Shown here: positions 1-7,404 of the stretch, in pieces
How the letters are laid out: each line of letters starts with the position of its first letter
Position numbering within the stretch: position 1 is the stretch's first letter
Assembly: GCA_910578565.1 (NCBI GenBank)
Contig: CAJTQF010000011.1
Coordinates: forward strand, 1 to 34,460
Direction of reading: 5' to 3'
Source of the DNA: an uncultured Christensenella sp.
GTDB lineage: Bacteria; Bacillota; Clostridia; Christensenellales; Borkfalkiaceae
Length of the DNA: 34,460 bases
Translations under genes and position numbers: made by a program
The notes under the pieces: generated by a model
Told to the model about the DNA's origin: nothing
The model's database searches: none
The model's input: the letters and a program-made list of their open reading frames with translations, nothing else

Positions 1-1523
1 CAGGATTACTGATCCCGCTCGCGCTTGCGTTGACTGTCATATTGCCCGCAGAGCCGAAGTCAAACGTGGGGTTGCTTGCCGACGTCGTGCTGTTTGTCGT
101 GTTTATCGTAAGCTCTTTCTTGTTTATCGTTATCGTCTTGCTCTGGTCCGTTGTCGACTCCCCGCTGTCCGTCTTCCAGATATGGTTTTTACTGTCCATA
201 TGGAATTTCACGGTATACTCGCCGGCGTCCGTTGCTTTGAACTTCTCACCCGTCTCGTCCCAGCTGATACTGCTACCGTTGTTTGACGTGTACCCGCTCG
301 AAGGTACGCTCATCAGGTCTTTGTCATAGCCGCTTAATCCAAACTCGTACTCTCCAGCTTTATACGTTACCGTGGAGTTCTGCACCGTTGGAATATCTAT
401 TGCCTGTCGCTTTACCGTAAATACAAGCGATTGCTCTGCTGTCGGTCCTGCACTGTCGCTCCAATCCAGTCCGTCGTCTATGGTCGATTGTTTTAATTTG
501 AATTTTACGGTATACGTTCCCGCTAATGTAGGGTGAAATTTGCTGTTCGCCAAATCTATGTCGCTTAACGTTACGTTTATTGCACCGCCTGCAATATCCG
601 TACCGCTCACCGAAGTTACTTCCGAACGGTTCACGTCATAGTTCATATTAAAACTTACCGCGCTTCCCGTATATGTCTGTTCGGGCGTGTCTGTTTCAGG
701 TACGGGCACGGCTAAATTTTCCACTTCCGCCGTGCACGAACTCAATTGCACATACGAAGGACAATCAGCAAAGCCCAAACTCACTGAAACGCTTGAAGAG
801 CCACTTATGTCATTAGCAAAAAATCCGTAATTATATGTCAAAGTTTTTTCTTCTCTACTTTCATTTGTATACTCTTCTTCTATTGTTGTTGCACCTTGCT
901 TAGGATATCTAGCTGAGCCTGTCGCTGTCGGTTTGGTATTTACACCTTGACCAACTATAAGCACCGATTGAACATTTGTACCAGAAGTAGGACCACCCAA
1001 TCCTCTACCAGACGATCTGACAAAAGTTATCGGTCCACCATCGGCGTTAGCCGCAGTATATTCAATAGGCTCAGTACAGCCAAAATATAAAAGTTCTGTT
1101 CTTGCTTCATTGCTTCCCGTATAAGTGTTTATCTTTATTATTTGCGTGTTAAAATTAAACTGCATTTTATATTTTTTCCAAGCAGGAACTTTTACGCTTA
1201 CAGAAAAACCAACATATATTGCTTCAGGTCTGTTGTCGGCAGGACCGTAAATACTAATTTGATTACTATCCGCATCAATAGTATGATTACCGCCGCCAGC
1301 CTGCAAAGTCGTATATGAAACAGTTGTAAAATTTGCACCTTGACCAACTCCATACTGATAATCAAGCTGTTCAGTAATCGTCATTGTAGGATTTAATGTA
1401 ATTGTTTCTGTTGCCGCTTTCACTGCCGTTTTAGGCAACATAAAACTTACGCCTATTGCAAAAGCGAGCGCGCAAAGCATTGCCAATATCATTGTTAATA
1501 AATTTCTGCTTCTTATTTTCATA
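1..1523 (-). CDS. Large exported surface protein with Ig-like repeats, N-terminal part (runs off the left edge)
   Basis: The frame opens at an ATG with a good SD (AAGGAGA, 7 bases upstream) and stays open for 507 codons to base 1, so the C-terminus is missing. Residues 1-36 look like a signal peptide: KIRSR, then a hydrophobic stretch, then a likely cut after AVKA. Residues about 37-270 are Gly/Thr/Ser/Asn-rich and unrecognised. From about residue 300 a repeat appears: the motif AG-x-YTVKF followed by a Trp occurs twice, about 99 residues apart (LAGTYTVKF and DAGEYTVKF). This is typical of stacked beta-sandwich domains in giant Firmicutes surface proteins. The later part uses more G/C-ending codons than the N-terminal part. 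I infer a wall-exposed adhesin or structural protein. No anchor or enzyme domain is visible, and the function is unknown. Confidence 0.8.
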
Positions 1524-1542
1524 ATCTTCTCCTTATACCAAA

Positions 1543-1860
1543 AAGATTCTTCGGCTACGCTCAGAATGACCCTGTATTACTGCGTTTACCGAAAATGACT
1601 TCTTAATCTTGCCGTTTATTTTTGCGGCGGCGCGGGGTTTGCCACATTCGCCTTCCTTTTTATTCTTTTTGCGCCGCCGCGATTTATTGCACATTCCCCT
1701 TTCGCCGCGCGGCATTGCTCCGCGCGGCGTTAAAGGGTTTCTCTGCTTTTGCTACTGCAAAAACCAGATGATGTGGTCTGTTTTATCTGTCTTTCCGTGC
1801 CTGCCGAAGATTCTCTCTTTCTTTGTCGTTACACTGAGAGAGACCGTTCGGCTACGCTTT
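1543..1860. repeat. Interspersed palindromic repeat cluster
   Basis: The minus strand at 1543-1572 reads CATTCTGAGCGTAGCCGAAG then AATC, which resembles a widespread intergenic repeat word that often creates false 'HSERSRR' peptides. TTCGGCTACGCT recurs at 1847-1858 inside an imperfect inverted repeat (GCCGAA at 1803-1808 pairs with TTCGGC at 1847-1852; CTCTC pairs with GAGAG between them). Two GC-rich hairpins lie between: GCGGCGGCGC/GCGCCGCCGC (1623-1632 with 1671-1680) and CGCCGCGCG/CGCGCGGCG (1703-1711 with 1721-1729), the latter extended by CCCTTT/AAAGGG. This could be a small non-autonomous element or a mosaic of REP-like units. No transposase or clear target duplication is seen. Confidence 0.5.
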
Positions 1861-1997
1861 GCGCCATATTTATATTTTTTTAAATTAAGGTGCGCAAACC
1901 GTCGCTTCGCTCTGACTCCGTGACAAATTTAGTAAAGTAGAACAACCCTTTCCAAAAAACTGTTTCCATTAAAGTACACTTTTTCAGATTTTTGCTA

Positions 1998-2026
1998 TTG
2001 ACATTTTTTTTGGCATATAATATAAT
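1998..2026 (+). promoter_or_regulatory. Perfect consensus sigma-A promoter without a gene
   Basis: TTGACA (1998-2003), a 17-base spacer and TATAAT (2021-2026). Transcription would start near 2033. No ORF with an SD follows, and a hairpin plus T-tract ends the likely transcript near 2112. If it read through, it would run antisense into rsmA. Confidence 0.7.
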
Positions 2027-2032
2027 AAAAAC

Positions 2033-2117
2033 ACTTAAAATCGCCCTAAAATCCTGTTTTTACCGCTTATTTTACTTTTCCAAAAAGGTGTACTTTTTTG
2101 GAATTTTTTTATTTTTT
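2033..2117 (+). ncRNA. Putative small RNA of about 80 nt
   Basis: The segment runs from the expected start of the 1998-2026 promoter to an intrinsic-terminator-like structure: arms TTCCAAAAA (2078-2086) and TTTTTGGAA (2095-2103), then a T-tract at 2104-2117 broken by one A. It has no ATG and no SD. A near-inverted copy of the loop region (AAAGTACACTTTTT, about 1971-1984) lies just upstream of the promoter. No known RNA family is recognised, so the call rests on promoter plus terminator only. Confidence 0.4.
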
Positions 2118-2153
2118 ATCTGCTTTTTTGGAAAAAATTTATTAAAATCAGGC

Positions 2154-2193
2154 AAAAAAAGCCGCCCACGCAGTCAACAACTGCGCGGGCGGC
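2154..2193 (-). terminator. Intrinsic terminator of rsmA
   Basis: On the minus strand, 13-base arms (GCCGCCCACGCAG at 2161-2173 against CTGCGCGGGCGGC at 2181-2193, one G-U pair) with a 7-base loop are followed by seven T residues (2154-2160), 18 bases after the rsmA stop. Confidence 0.9.
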
Positions 2194-2211
2194 TTAAATA
2201 TACGTTATTAT

Positions 2212-3045
2212 TTAGTTTTTATATTCGGAAATCCGTTCCGAAAGGCGGGCAAACTGCACAGGGGTCAGAGTTTCGCCGCGGGCTTTTTGGTCTATGCCGC
2301 AGTCCGCCAAAATTTCCTGCGCCTGCTGCCGCGAAAGCGAAAAAGAGTTTACAAGATTATTTTCAAGAGTTTTTCTGCGCGAGCCGAAAGCCGCGTGGAC
2401 GGTCTTTTTATACATAGCCGCGTCCGCAACGTCTATACCGTCGCCGAACGTGAACTTTACCACCGCGCTGTCAACTTTGGGGCGCGGGATAAACAAAGTG
2501 CGCGGCACGCGCTTTACGATACTGCACGTAGCCCTGAGAGCGACCATTGCCGTAATTGCGCCGTAGTCGGAAGTACCCGCCTTTGCGCAGAGCCGCTCGG
2601 CTACTTCTTCCTGAACCATAACGCATAAACCTTTGCACTTTTTTGAACTTTCGATAAGTTTCATAATAAGCGGGGTTGTGACGTAATACGGAAGATTTGC
2701 AACCACGGTGTAACTTTCAAGCCCCTTTTCAAATTCGGCAAGGTCCACCTTTAAAAAATCTTTAAAGATTATTTCAACGTTTCCAAGCCCATTAAGAGTT
2801 CTGTCCAGAACGGGCGCAAGGGTTTTATCCACTTCAAACGAAATTACTTTTTTCACCTTTTCCGCAAGGGCGCGCGTCAAAGTTCCCGCGCCGCAACCTA
2901 TTTCAACCACGGCGCCGTACTCTTCCGCGCCCGACAGGGCGACGATTGAAGCAAGCAGATTTTTGTCCGTTATGAAGTTCTGACCGAGCTGTTTTTTAAA
3001 ACCGAAACCGCATTCGGCAAGTATTGTTTTTACGTCCGTTTCCAT
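2212..3045 (-). CDS. rsmA: 16S rRNA (adenine1518/1519-N6)-dimethyltransferase RsmA (KsgA)
   Basis: This enzyme makes two adjacent m6-2A residues in the 3' hairpin of 16S rRNA, using S-adenosylmethionine, late in 30S subunit assembly. At 277 aa it is the normal family length. The N-terminal KKQLGQNFI, the SAM-binding EIGCGAGTLT (about residues 48-57) and the catalytic NLPYY (about residue 117) are all intact, and RTLFIPRPKVDSAVV is the usual C-domain motif. A promoter lies 30 bases upstream, and the start has no clear SD. It follows metG-tatD on the same strand; in Bacillus the order is metS-yabD-yabE-rnmV-ksgA, and here rnmV is absent between tatD and rsmA. Confidence 0.97.
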   Translation of the reverse strand: METDVKTILAECGFGFKKQLGQNFITDKNLLASIVALSGAEEYGAVVEIGCGAGTLTRALAEKVKKVISFEVDKTLAPVLDRTLNGLGNVEIIFKDFLKVDLAEFEKGLESYTVVANLPYYVTTPLIMKLIESSKKCKGLCVMVQEEVAERLCAKAGTSDYGAITAMVALRATCSIVKRVPRTLFIPRPKVDSAVVKFTFGDGIDVADAAMYKKTVHAAFGSRRKTLENNLVNSFSLSRQQAQEILADCGIDQKARGETLTPVQFARLSERISEYKN

Positions 3046-3075
3046 ATTTTAACTGCGCTTTGAAAGTATAGACCG

Positions 3076-3104
3076 ATTATACCAGACCATACTAATTTTG
3101 TAAA
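3076..3104 (-). promoter_or_regulatory. Sigma-A promoter of rsmA
   Basis: On the minus strand: TTTACA (3099-3104), a 17-base spacer and TATAAT (3076-3081). The expected start near 3069 gives a leader of about 24 bases, so rsmA has its own promoter downstream of the tatD terminator. Confidence 0.75.
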
Positions 3105-3133
3105 CGAAATTATTACGTTTACCTCACTTATGA

Positions 3134-3165
3134 GAAAAAAGCCTGCGCGGAAAAGCGCAGGCTTT
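3134..3165 (-). terminator. Intrinsic terminator of metG-tatD
   Basis: On the minus strand, arms GCCTGCGC (3141-3148) and GCGCAGGC (3155-3162) with a 6-base loop are followed by six T residues (3135-3140), shortly after the tatD stop. Confidence 0.9.
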
Positions 3166-3171
3166 AACTTT

Positions 3172-3954
3172 TTACTTATTATTCAGTTTTTTAAACAGCG
3201 CGTGCGCGTTCCGCCATAAAAGGGTGCAAATCTCTTCAAGTTCCGCCCCCCGTATTTCCGCTATCGTTGCGGCAACTTCGGGAATGCTTTCGGGCGTGTT
3301 GGGAAAAATACCCTGTCCGGATTTGGGCGCAAGATAGGGGCTGTCCGTTTCGGTCATAATCCTGTCCGCGTCTAACGCGGCTATCGTGCGGCGCGCCCGT
3401 TTACTGCCCGAATAAGTGCAGGTTCCGCCGAACGAAAAGCAAAAACCCAGCTTCTGTATCTGCAAAGCGATTTCGGGCGAATACGAATAGCAGTGCAACA
3501 ACCCGCCCGCGCCGAACTTGCCGGCGTTGGCTTTTAAAATATCCAGAGTGTCTTCCGCGCAGTCGCGGGAGTGTATCTGAACAGGCAGACCCAGTTTATC
3601 CGCCAAATCAATCTGCTTTAAAAAAACTTCGCGCTGTAAAACTTTGTCCGTGTCGGGATAGTGATAATCCAACCCCGTTTCGCCTATCGCAACGCACTTT
3701 TTGTGCCGCGCCAACTCTGCGATACGCTCTACGTCGCCGTCCCTGTAATTTTTCAGCTCGGTCGGATGAATGCCCGCGGTGAAATACACGCAAGCGTATT
3801 TTTCGGCAAGGGCGCGGCAGTATTCCGACGACGGTAAATCGAAACCGGCGGAGATGATTTTCTGCACCCCCGCCGCCTGAATATTATTTATAAGCGCGTC
3901 TACGCCGCCGTAGTCGCTTTCGTTAATATGACAGTGTACGTCGATAAATTTCAC
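3172..3954 (-). CDS. tatD: TatD family metal-dependent DNase
   Basis: TatD proteins are TIM-barrel metal hydrolases with 3'-5' exonuclease or DNA-repair-type activity, made in the cytoplasm. The metal ligands are visible: DVHCH at the N-terminus, the Glu in GETGLDYH (about residue 93), HSRD, HCYS and the Asp in TETDSPYLAP. At 260 aa it has the usual length. The start is GTG and overlaps the metG stop as GTGA, with GGGAG about 10 bases upstream, so translation is probably coupled to metG. The metG-tatD pair is conserved across Firmicutes. The exact substrate is not evident from sequence. Confidence 0.93.
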   Translation of the reverse strand: MKFIDVHCHINESDYGGVDALINNIQAAGVQKIISAGFDLPSSEYCRALAEKYACVYFTAGIHPTELKNYRDGDVERIAELARHKKCVAIGETGLDYHYPDTDKVLQREVFLKQIDLADKLGLPVQIHSRDCAEDTLDILKANAGKFGAGGLLHCYSYSPEIALQIQKLGFCFSFGGTCTYSGSKRARRTIAALDADRIMTETDSPYLAPKSGQGIFPNTPESIPEVAATIAEIRGAELEEICTLLWRNAHALFKKLNNK

Positions 3955-5897
3955 GACAAAAGGCTCCCGTCGGGCAAATCTTTTTCGGGCGAAACTATCG
4001 AAAGGTTTCCGTCCGGTCCCTGCGCGCAGATTATCATACCTTCCGACAAAATGCCTTTCATTTCTCTGGGGGGCAGGTTGGTCACGACGATTACCCTTTT
4101 ACCCACCATTTCTTCCGCGGTGTAATGCTCCGCAATGCCCGACAGCACCGAAATATTTTTGCCGCCTATGCAAACCGTCTCATGCAAAAGCCTGCTCTTT
4201 TTAACGGGTTCGCACGCTGTAACGGTACCCACGCGCATTTCCACCTTTGCAAAGTCGTCTATGGTGATAAGTTCTTTTTTGTTTTCTTCCATTTCTGTTT
4301 TCGTCTCCGTCTTTTTAAGCGACGCCACTAATTTTTCAACTTCCGCAAGTTCCTTTTTCACGTCCACGCGGGGGAACACAGGCAGCAGTTTTTCTATTTT
4401 TGCGCCTTCCTTCAGAACGCCGAATTTAAGGCTTTCGAACCCTGCGTTTTCGTCGCAGGAAAAGCTCTTTAAAATTAGCGCGGGCGCCTTCGTCAGGAAA
4501 GGTTTGAGCATAACGGCGCAAATTCTCACCGTTTCCGCAAGATTGTAAAGCACCGCGCCCAGCCGCTGTTTTTTGCTTGGATCTTTTGCAAGTATCCAGG
4601 GAGTGGTCTCGTCAATGTACTTGTTTGCGCGGGAAATAACCGCGAAAATTTCAGACAGCGCGTCGGGCGCGTTGAGTCTTTCCACCGCGTCCTTAACTTT
4701 GCCGAACAGCCCTTCCGCCATTGCGATAAGTTCGCCGTCCACACCTTCCGCCTTGCCGCGCGGCGGCACGCCGTCGAAGTTCTGCAAAATCATAGCCTGC
4801 GTGCGCGAAACAAGGTTGCCCAAATCGTTTGCAAGGTCGGCGTTTATTCTGTTTAAAAACCGTTCGTTGGTGTATTCGCCGTCGCTGCCGAAGGGAATTT
4901 CACGCAGTAAAAAGTATCTTACCGCGTCCGTGCCGTAGCGTTTAACCAGCTCGTACGGGTCGGTAAGTTCGCACTTTACCGCGTCCTGCTTACTTTTTGA
5001 AAGTTTGTCGCCGCCGATAAGCAGCCAGCCGTGACCGTAAACCTGTTTGGGAACGGGTTCGCCCAGAGCCATAAGTATAGCGGGCCAGATAATCGCGTGA
5101 AAGCGCACTATTTCCTTGCCTATCATATGCAGGTTTGCAGGCCAGTATTTTTTGTAAAGGCTGTCGTCTGCGCCCAGATAGCCCAACGCCGAAATATAGT
5201 TTGACAGCGCGTCTATCCAGACGTAAGCGTAATGGTTTTTATCGAACGGAAGCTGAACGCCCCATTTGACGGTAGTACGCGAAACGCACAAATCCTGCAA
5301 GCCCGCTTCGAGAAAGTTGTTGACCATTTCGTTCACGCGGGACTTGGGCTGTAAAAACTCGGGGTTGTCCTTATACAGCTTTAAAATTTTTGGCGCATAT
5401 TTGCTGAGACGGAAAAAGTAGCTCTCTTCCTTCTGAAGAGTAACTTCCCTGCCGCAGTCGGGGCATTTGCCGCCGACAAGCTGGGCTTCCGTCCACATAC
5501 TCTCGCACGGGGTGCAGTAATAACCGCTGTACTCCGCTTTGTAAATATCGCCGCTGTCGTACAGCTTCTGGTAGATTTTTTTTACGCATTCTTCGTGGTC
5601 TTTATCGGTAGTGCGTATAAAGCGGTCGTATGAAATATCCAACAGCCGCCACATATCTTTAAGTTCGGCAACAAGCGGGTCGATAAACTGCAAAGGCGTT
5701 ACGCCGCGCTTTTTTGCTTCCTTTTCTATCTTCTGACCGTGTTCGTCCGTTCCCGTAAGGAAAAACACGTCTTCGCCCAGCATTTTATGAAAGCGCGCCA
5801 ACGCGTCGCAAATGACCGTGGTATAGCAGTGACCTATGTGCCAGTTACCGCTGGGGTAATAAATGGGAGTTGTAATGTAATACTTTTTATTTTTCAT
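3951..5897 (-). CDS. metG: Methionyl-tRNA synthetase with C-terminal tRNA-binding domain
   Basis: It charges tRNA-Met with methionine in the cytoplasm. The start at 5897 puts the conserved YYITTPIYYPSGNWHIGH at the N-terminus; an in-frame upstream ATG at 5957 would overlap the promoter and add 20 unconserved residues. HIGH is at residues 20-23, a four-Cys zinc knuckle (CTPC...CPDC) at about 127-146, and the KMSKS loop reads KLSKS near residue 300. The last ~110 residues are an OB-fold of the Trbp111/EMAP type (FAKVEMRVGTV...), common in long dimeric MetRS. Length is 648 aa. The promoter -10 lies only 7 bases upstream of the ATG, so the mRNA appears leaderless. It is followed by tatD with a 4-base overlap. 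Confidence 0.97.
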   Translation of the reverse strand: MKNKKYYITTPIYYPSGNWHIGHCYTTVICDALARFHKMLGEDVFFLTGTDEHGQKIEKEAKKRGVTPLQFIDPLVAELKDMWRLLDISYDRFIRTTDKDHEECVKKIYQKLYDSGDIYKAEYSGYYCTPCESMWTEAQLVGGKCPDCGREVTLQKEESYFFRLSKYAPKILKLYKDNPEFLQPKSRVNEMVNNFLEAGLQDLCVSRTTVKWGVQLPFDKNHYAYVWIDALSNYISALGYLGADDSLYKKYWPANLHMIGKEIVRFHAIIWPAILMALGEPVPKQVYGHGWLLIGGDKLSKSKQDAVKCELTDPYELVKRYGTDAVRYFLLREIPFGSDGEYTNERFLNRINADLANDLGNLVSRTQAMILQNFDGVPPRGKAEGVDGELIAMAEGLFGKVKDAVERLNAPDALSEIFAVISRANKYIDETTPWILAKDPSKKQRLGAVLYNLAETVRICAVMLKPFLTKAPALILKSFSCDENAGFESLKFGVLKEGAKIEKLLPVFPRVDVKKELAEVEKLVASLKKTETKTEMEENKKELITIDDFAKVEMRVGTVTACEPVKKSRLLHETVCIGGKNISVLSGIAEHYTAEEMVGKRVIVVTNLPPREMKGILSEGMIICAQGPDGNLSIVSPEKDLPDGSLLS

Positions 5898-5904
5898 AAA
5901 CCTA

Positions 5905-5933
5905 ATTATACCATTTGCCTTTTTAATTGTAAA
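5905..5933 (-). promoter_or_regulatory. Sigma-A promoter of metG, apparently leaderless
   Basis: On the minus strand: TTTACA (5928-5933), a 17-base spacer and TATAAT (5905-5910). Seven bases separate the -10 box from the metG ATG (5897), so the expected start site falls at or next to the A of ATG. No SD exists. The -35 box directly follows the XRE stop codon. Confidence 0.75.
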
Positions 5934-5937
5934 CAGT

Positions 5938-6144
5938 TTAGCGCAATTCTCTGCCAATCAACTCGTCCAAGGTTATCCCGTAAAAATCCGCCAACTGCAC
6001 GCAGAAGTCTATACTCGGCATAACTTCACCCCTTTCCCATCTGTTTATATTTTGATGGGAAGTCCCTATTTTTTGTGCCAATTCTGTTTGTGAAAGCCCG
6101 TGTTCTTCTCGTTGATATTTTAAATTTTCACCGTAATTAATCAT
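5938..6144 (-). CDS. XRE (Cro/CI) family transcriptional regulator, 68 aa
   Basis: This is a single helix-turn-helix domain and little else: LSQTELAQKIGTSHQNINRWERGE is the classic HTH_3 pattern (residues about 18-41), ending in FYGITLDELIGRE. No sensor domain is present. It lies divergent to two small cysteine-rich genes, and the 112-base gap holds three near-identical inverted-repeat sites. I infer that it is the repressor that binds them and controls the plus-strand pair, and possibly itself. Its own start (TTAGGTAAATATT before ATG) has only a weak SD. It could instead be a stress- or phage-derived regulator; the cognate signal is not visible. Confidence 0.9.
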   Translation of the reverse strand: MINYGENLKYQREEHGLSQTELAQKIGTSHQNINRWERGEVMPSIDFCVQLADFYGITLDELIGRELR

Positions 6145-6165
6145 AATATTTACCTAACACAACAA

Positions 6166-6240
6166 TTGCACATATTTGTGATATTTGCTTGACTTGCACA
6201 TATTTGTGCTGTAAAATATTTATATGCACATATTTGTGCA
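6166..6240. promoter_or_regulatory. Three operator-like inverted repeats (GCACATATTTGTGC)
   Basis: Copies are at 6168-6180 (lacking the last base), 6196-6209 and 6226-6239. The arms GCACA and TGTGC flank TATT. Starts are 28 and 30 bases apart, close to three helical turns, so proteins bound there would lie on nearly one face. Site 1 is upstream of the -35, site 2 fills the spacer between -35 and -10, and site 3 covers the start region. This is the layout expected of repression, most simply by the adjacent XRE protein. Confidence 0.8.
6189..6217 (+). promoter_or_regulatory. Sigma-A promoter of the cysteine-rich gene pair
   Basis: TTGACT (6189-6194), a 17-base spacer and TAAAAT (6212-6217). 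The spacer is almost entirely occupied by the middle operator copy, so a bound repressor would exclude RNA polymerase. Confidence 0.75.
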
Positions 6241-6256
6241 AAAAAGGAGAACTGTT

Positions 6257-6538
6257 ATGAGAAAAAAATGTTTATATTGCGTAAATTTTACCGAGTACTA
6301 TTACAAGCAAAACAACAGATTTGCATATACGGGTTACGGGAATTGCAGAATTAAAAAAGAGCGGGTCGCACGACACAGCTGTTGCGCCGACTACAAACTT
6401 AAATCGCCCGCGCCCCTTAACTTCGGCGCACTCTGCGAAGAGCTTGCAAACACAGTAACCGTGTTAAACGGAATAAGGCTTATTTTCGACGAAAGCGGCA
6501 AACAGACCGAAATTAAGGAGCTGACAAATGAAACATAA
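6257..6538 (+). CDS. Small cysteine-rich protein, first of a tandem paralogous pair
   Basis: This 93-aa protein is not assigned to a named family. The start at 6257 is set by AGGAGA; an in-frame ATG at 6224 lies inside the third operator and upstream of that SD. Pattern: K-C-x2-C-x2-FT-x-YY near the N-terminus, then a GNC, then a CC-x2-Y at about residue 43. That gives five conserved Cys, probably a zinc or other metal site (inference). The C-terminal half (ELANTVTVLNGIRLIFDE) looks helical. The next gene has the same architecture and overlaps it by 11 bases, so the two are co-translated. Expression is probably controlled by the divergent XRE protein. Confidence 0.8.
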   Translation: MRKKCLYCVNFTEYYYKQNNRFAYTGYGNCRIKKERVARHSCCADYKLKSPAPLNFGALCEELANTVTVLNGIRLIFDESGKQTEIKELTNET

Positions 6539-6800
6539 ATGCAGTATGTGTTTGTACTTTACCGCCTATTACACAAAGGCTTATTGCAGCTTTTTGCGGA
6601 CGGACTGCGGACATTGCGAAAAGCAAAACCAAACGGTTAAAAAGCAAGACTGTTGCGAGTTATATAAAACAAAATACCATCCGCGCAAAATAAAGCGCGG
6701 CTATATATCAGACGAACTGGAAAAAGCGCTTACGACAATAAACGGCATTAAGCTGATTTTAGACGAGCGACGGGAAGAATTTAAAATTATAAAAGATTAG
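6528..6800 (+). CDS. Small cysteine-rich protein, second paralogue
   Basis: This 90-aa paralogue of the preceding gene shares K-C-x2-C-x2-FT-x-YY, CGHC in place of GNC, CCELYK in place of CCADYK, and a C-terminal ELEKALTTINGIKLILDE that matches ELANTVTVLNGIRLIFDE. It has eight Cys, three more than the five conserved positions, because of extra residues in the middle (AYCSF and DCGHC). The SD AAGGAG sits inside the 3' end of the first gene, whose stop it overlaps. The pair most likely arose by tandem duplication. Metal binding is inferred from the paired Cys only; no enzymatic motif is visible. Confidence 0.8.
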   Translation: MKHKCSMCLYFTAYYTKAYCSFLRTDCGHCEKQNQTVKKQDCCELYKTKYHPRKIKRGYISDELEKALTTINGIKLILDERREEFKIIKD

Positions 6801-6829
6801 TATTTTGCGGACAAGTTTTTCATAAAAAT
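6800..6829 (+). promoter_or_regulatory. Candidate sigma-E-type promoter of spmAB
   Basis: GTATTTT (6800-6806), a 14-base spacer and CATAAAAA (6821-6828) resemble the mother-cell sigma-E pattern (KMATATT, 13-15 bases, CATACAxT), with the -35 off by one or two bases. B. subtilis spmAB is sigma-E controlled. The -10 lies only 6 bases from the ATG. Confidence 0.35.
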
Positions 6830-6834
6830 AGTTT

Positions 6835-7404
6835 ATGAACGCAATTTTTACGGTGGTCTTTATCGCGTCAATGATTGCCATTGCATTTATTGCGCCGGAC
6901 AAGTTGCTGCCCACCCTTTTGGGCGGGGCTGAAAACGCGGCGCAGATGGCGCTTACACTTTTCTGCATTTACGCGGTGTGGATGGGACTTTCTTCCCTGG
7001 CGGAAAAGTCCGGACTGTCGCGCGGGGCGGCAAAACTTTTAAAGCCCGCAACACGGCGCATTTTTAAAACTAACAGCGATTTAGCGGGCGAAAATCTGGC
7101 AATGAACCTTTCGTGCAACCTTTTGGGGTTGGGCGGGGCAGCCACACCCTACGCCGTTAAAGCGATCGGCGAGCTGGAAAAAGAAAAAAACTATTTCGCG
7201 CAAAAGCTGCTTTTTGTAATCAACGCAACGTCCGTGCAGATTTTGCCCACTACGGTAATCGCGTTGCGGGCAAGCGCGGGCAGCCTTTCGGCGGCGGATA
7301 TATTTTTGCCGTCGCTGATTTGTACTGCGGTTTCTACGTTTACGGGGGTACTGCTTTTTATAATCACGCAAAAAGCGGGCAAACGGGTAAAAAAATGGCG
7401 CTGA
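6835..7404 (+). CDS. spmA: Spore maturation protein A (SpmA)
   Basis: This is an integral membrane protein of the nucleoside-recognition (Gate) type, needed with SpmB for full dehydration of the spore core. At 189 aa it is near the usual ~195. Visible features are an N-terminal hydrophobic helix, the AVWMGLSSLAEKSGL segment, the conserved NLLGLGGAATP loop (about residues 94-104), INATSVQILPTTVIALR (about 130-145), and a C-terminal helix followed by KKAGKRVKK-like basic residues. There is no clear SD. It overlaps spmB by 10 bases in another frame, as is normal for this pair. Confidence 0.93.
   Translation: MNAIFTVVFIASMIAIAFIAPDKLLPTLLGGAENAAQMALTLFCIYAVWMGLSSLAEKSGLSRGAAKLLKPATRRIFKTNSDLAGENLAMNLSCNLLGLGGAATPYAVKAIGELEKEKNYFAQKLLFVINATSVQILPTTVIALRASAGSLSAADIFLPSLICTAVSTFTGVLLFIITQKAGKRVKKWR

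Larger units (their letters stand above)
1524..2211. other. Gene-free stretch of about 690 bases with palindromes and a solitary promoter
   Basis: I see no credible protein gene on either strand; short open frames here overlap hairpins and lack SD sites. The stretch holds GC-rich inverted repeats (1623-1680 and 1697-1737), two copies of TTCGGCTACGCT (1551-1562 and 1847-1858), a perfect sigma-A promoter on the plus strand (1998-2026), an AT-rich hairpin with a T-tract (2078-2117) and the rsmA terminator (2154-2193). Confidence 0.7.

Noticed and set aside
1533..1715. Minus-strand 60-codon ORF giving HSERSRR
   Set aside because: This is the familiar false peptide produced by an intergenic repeat; no SD or domain supports it.
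1992..2417. Plus-strand ORF of 141 codons overlapping the promoter and rsmA terminator
   Set aside because: It has no SD, begins inside the -35 region of the solitary promoter, runs through two hairpins and is antisense to rsmA.
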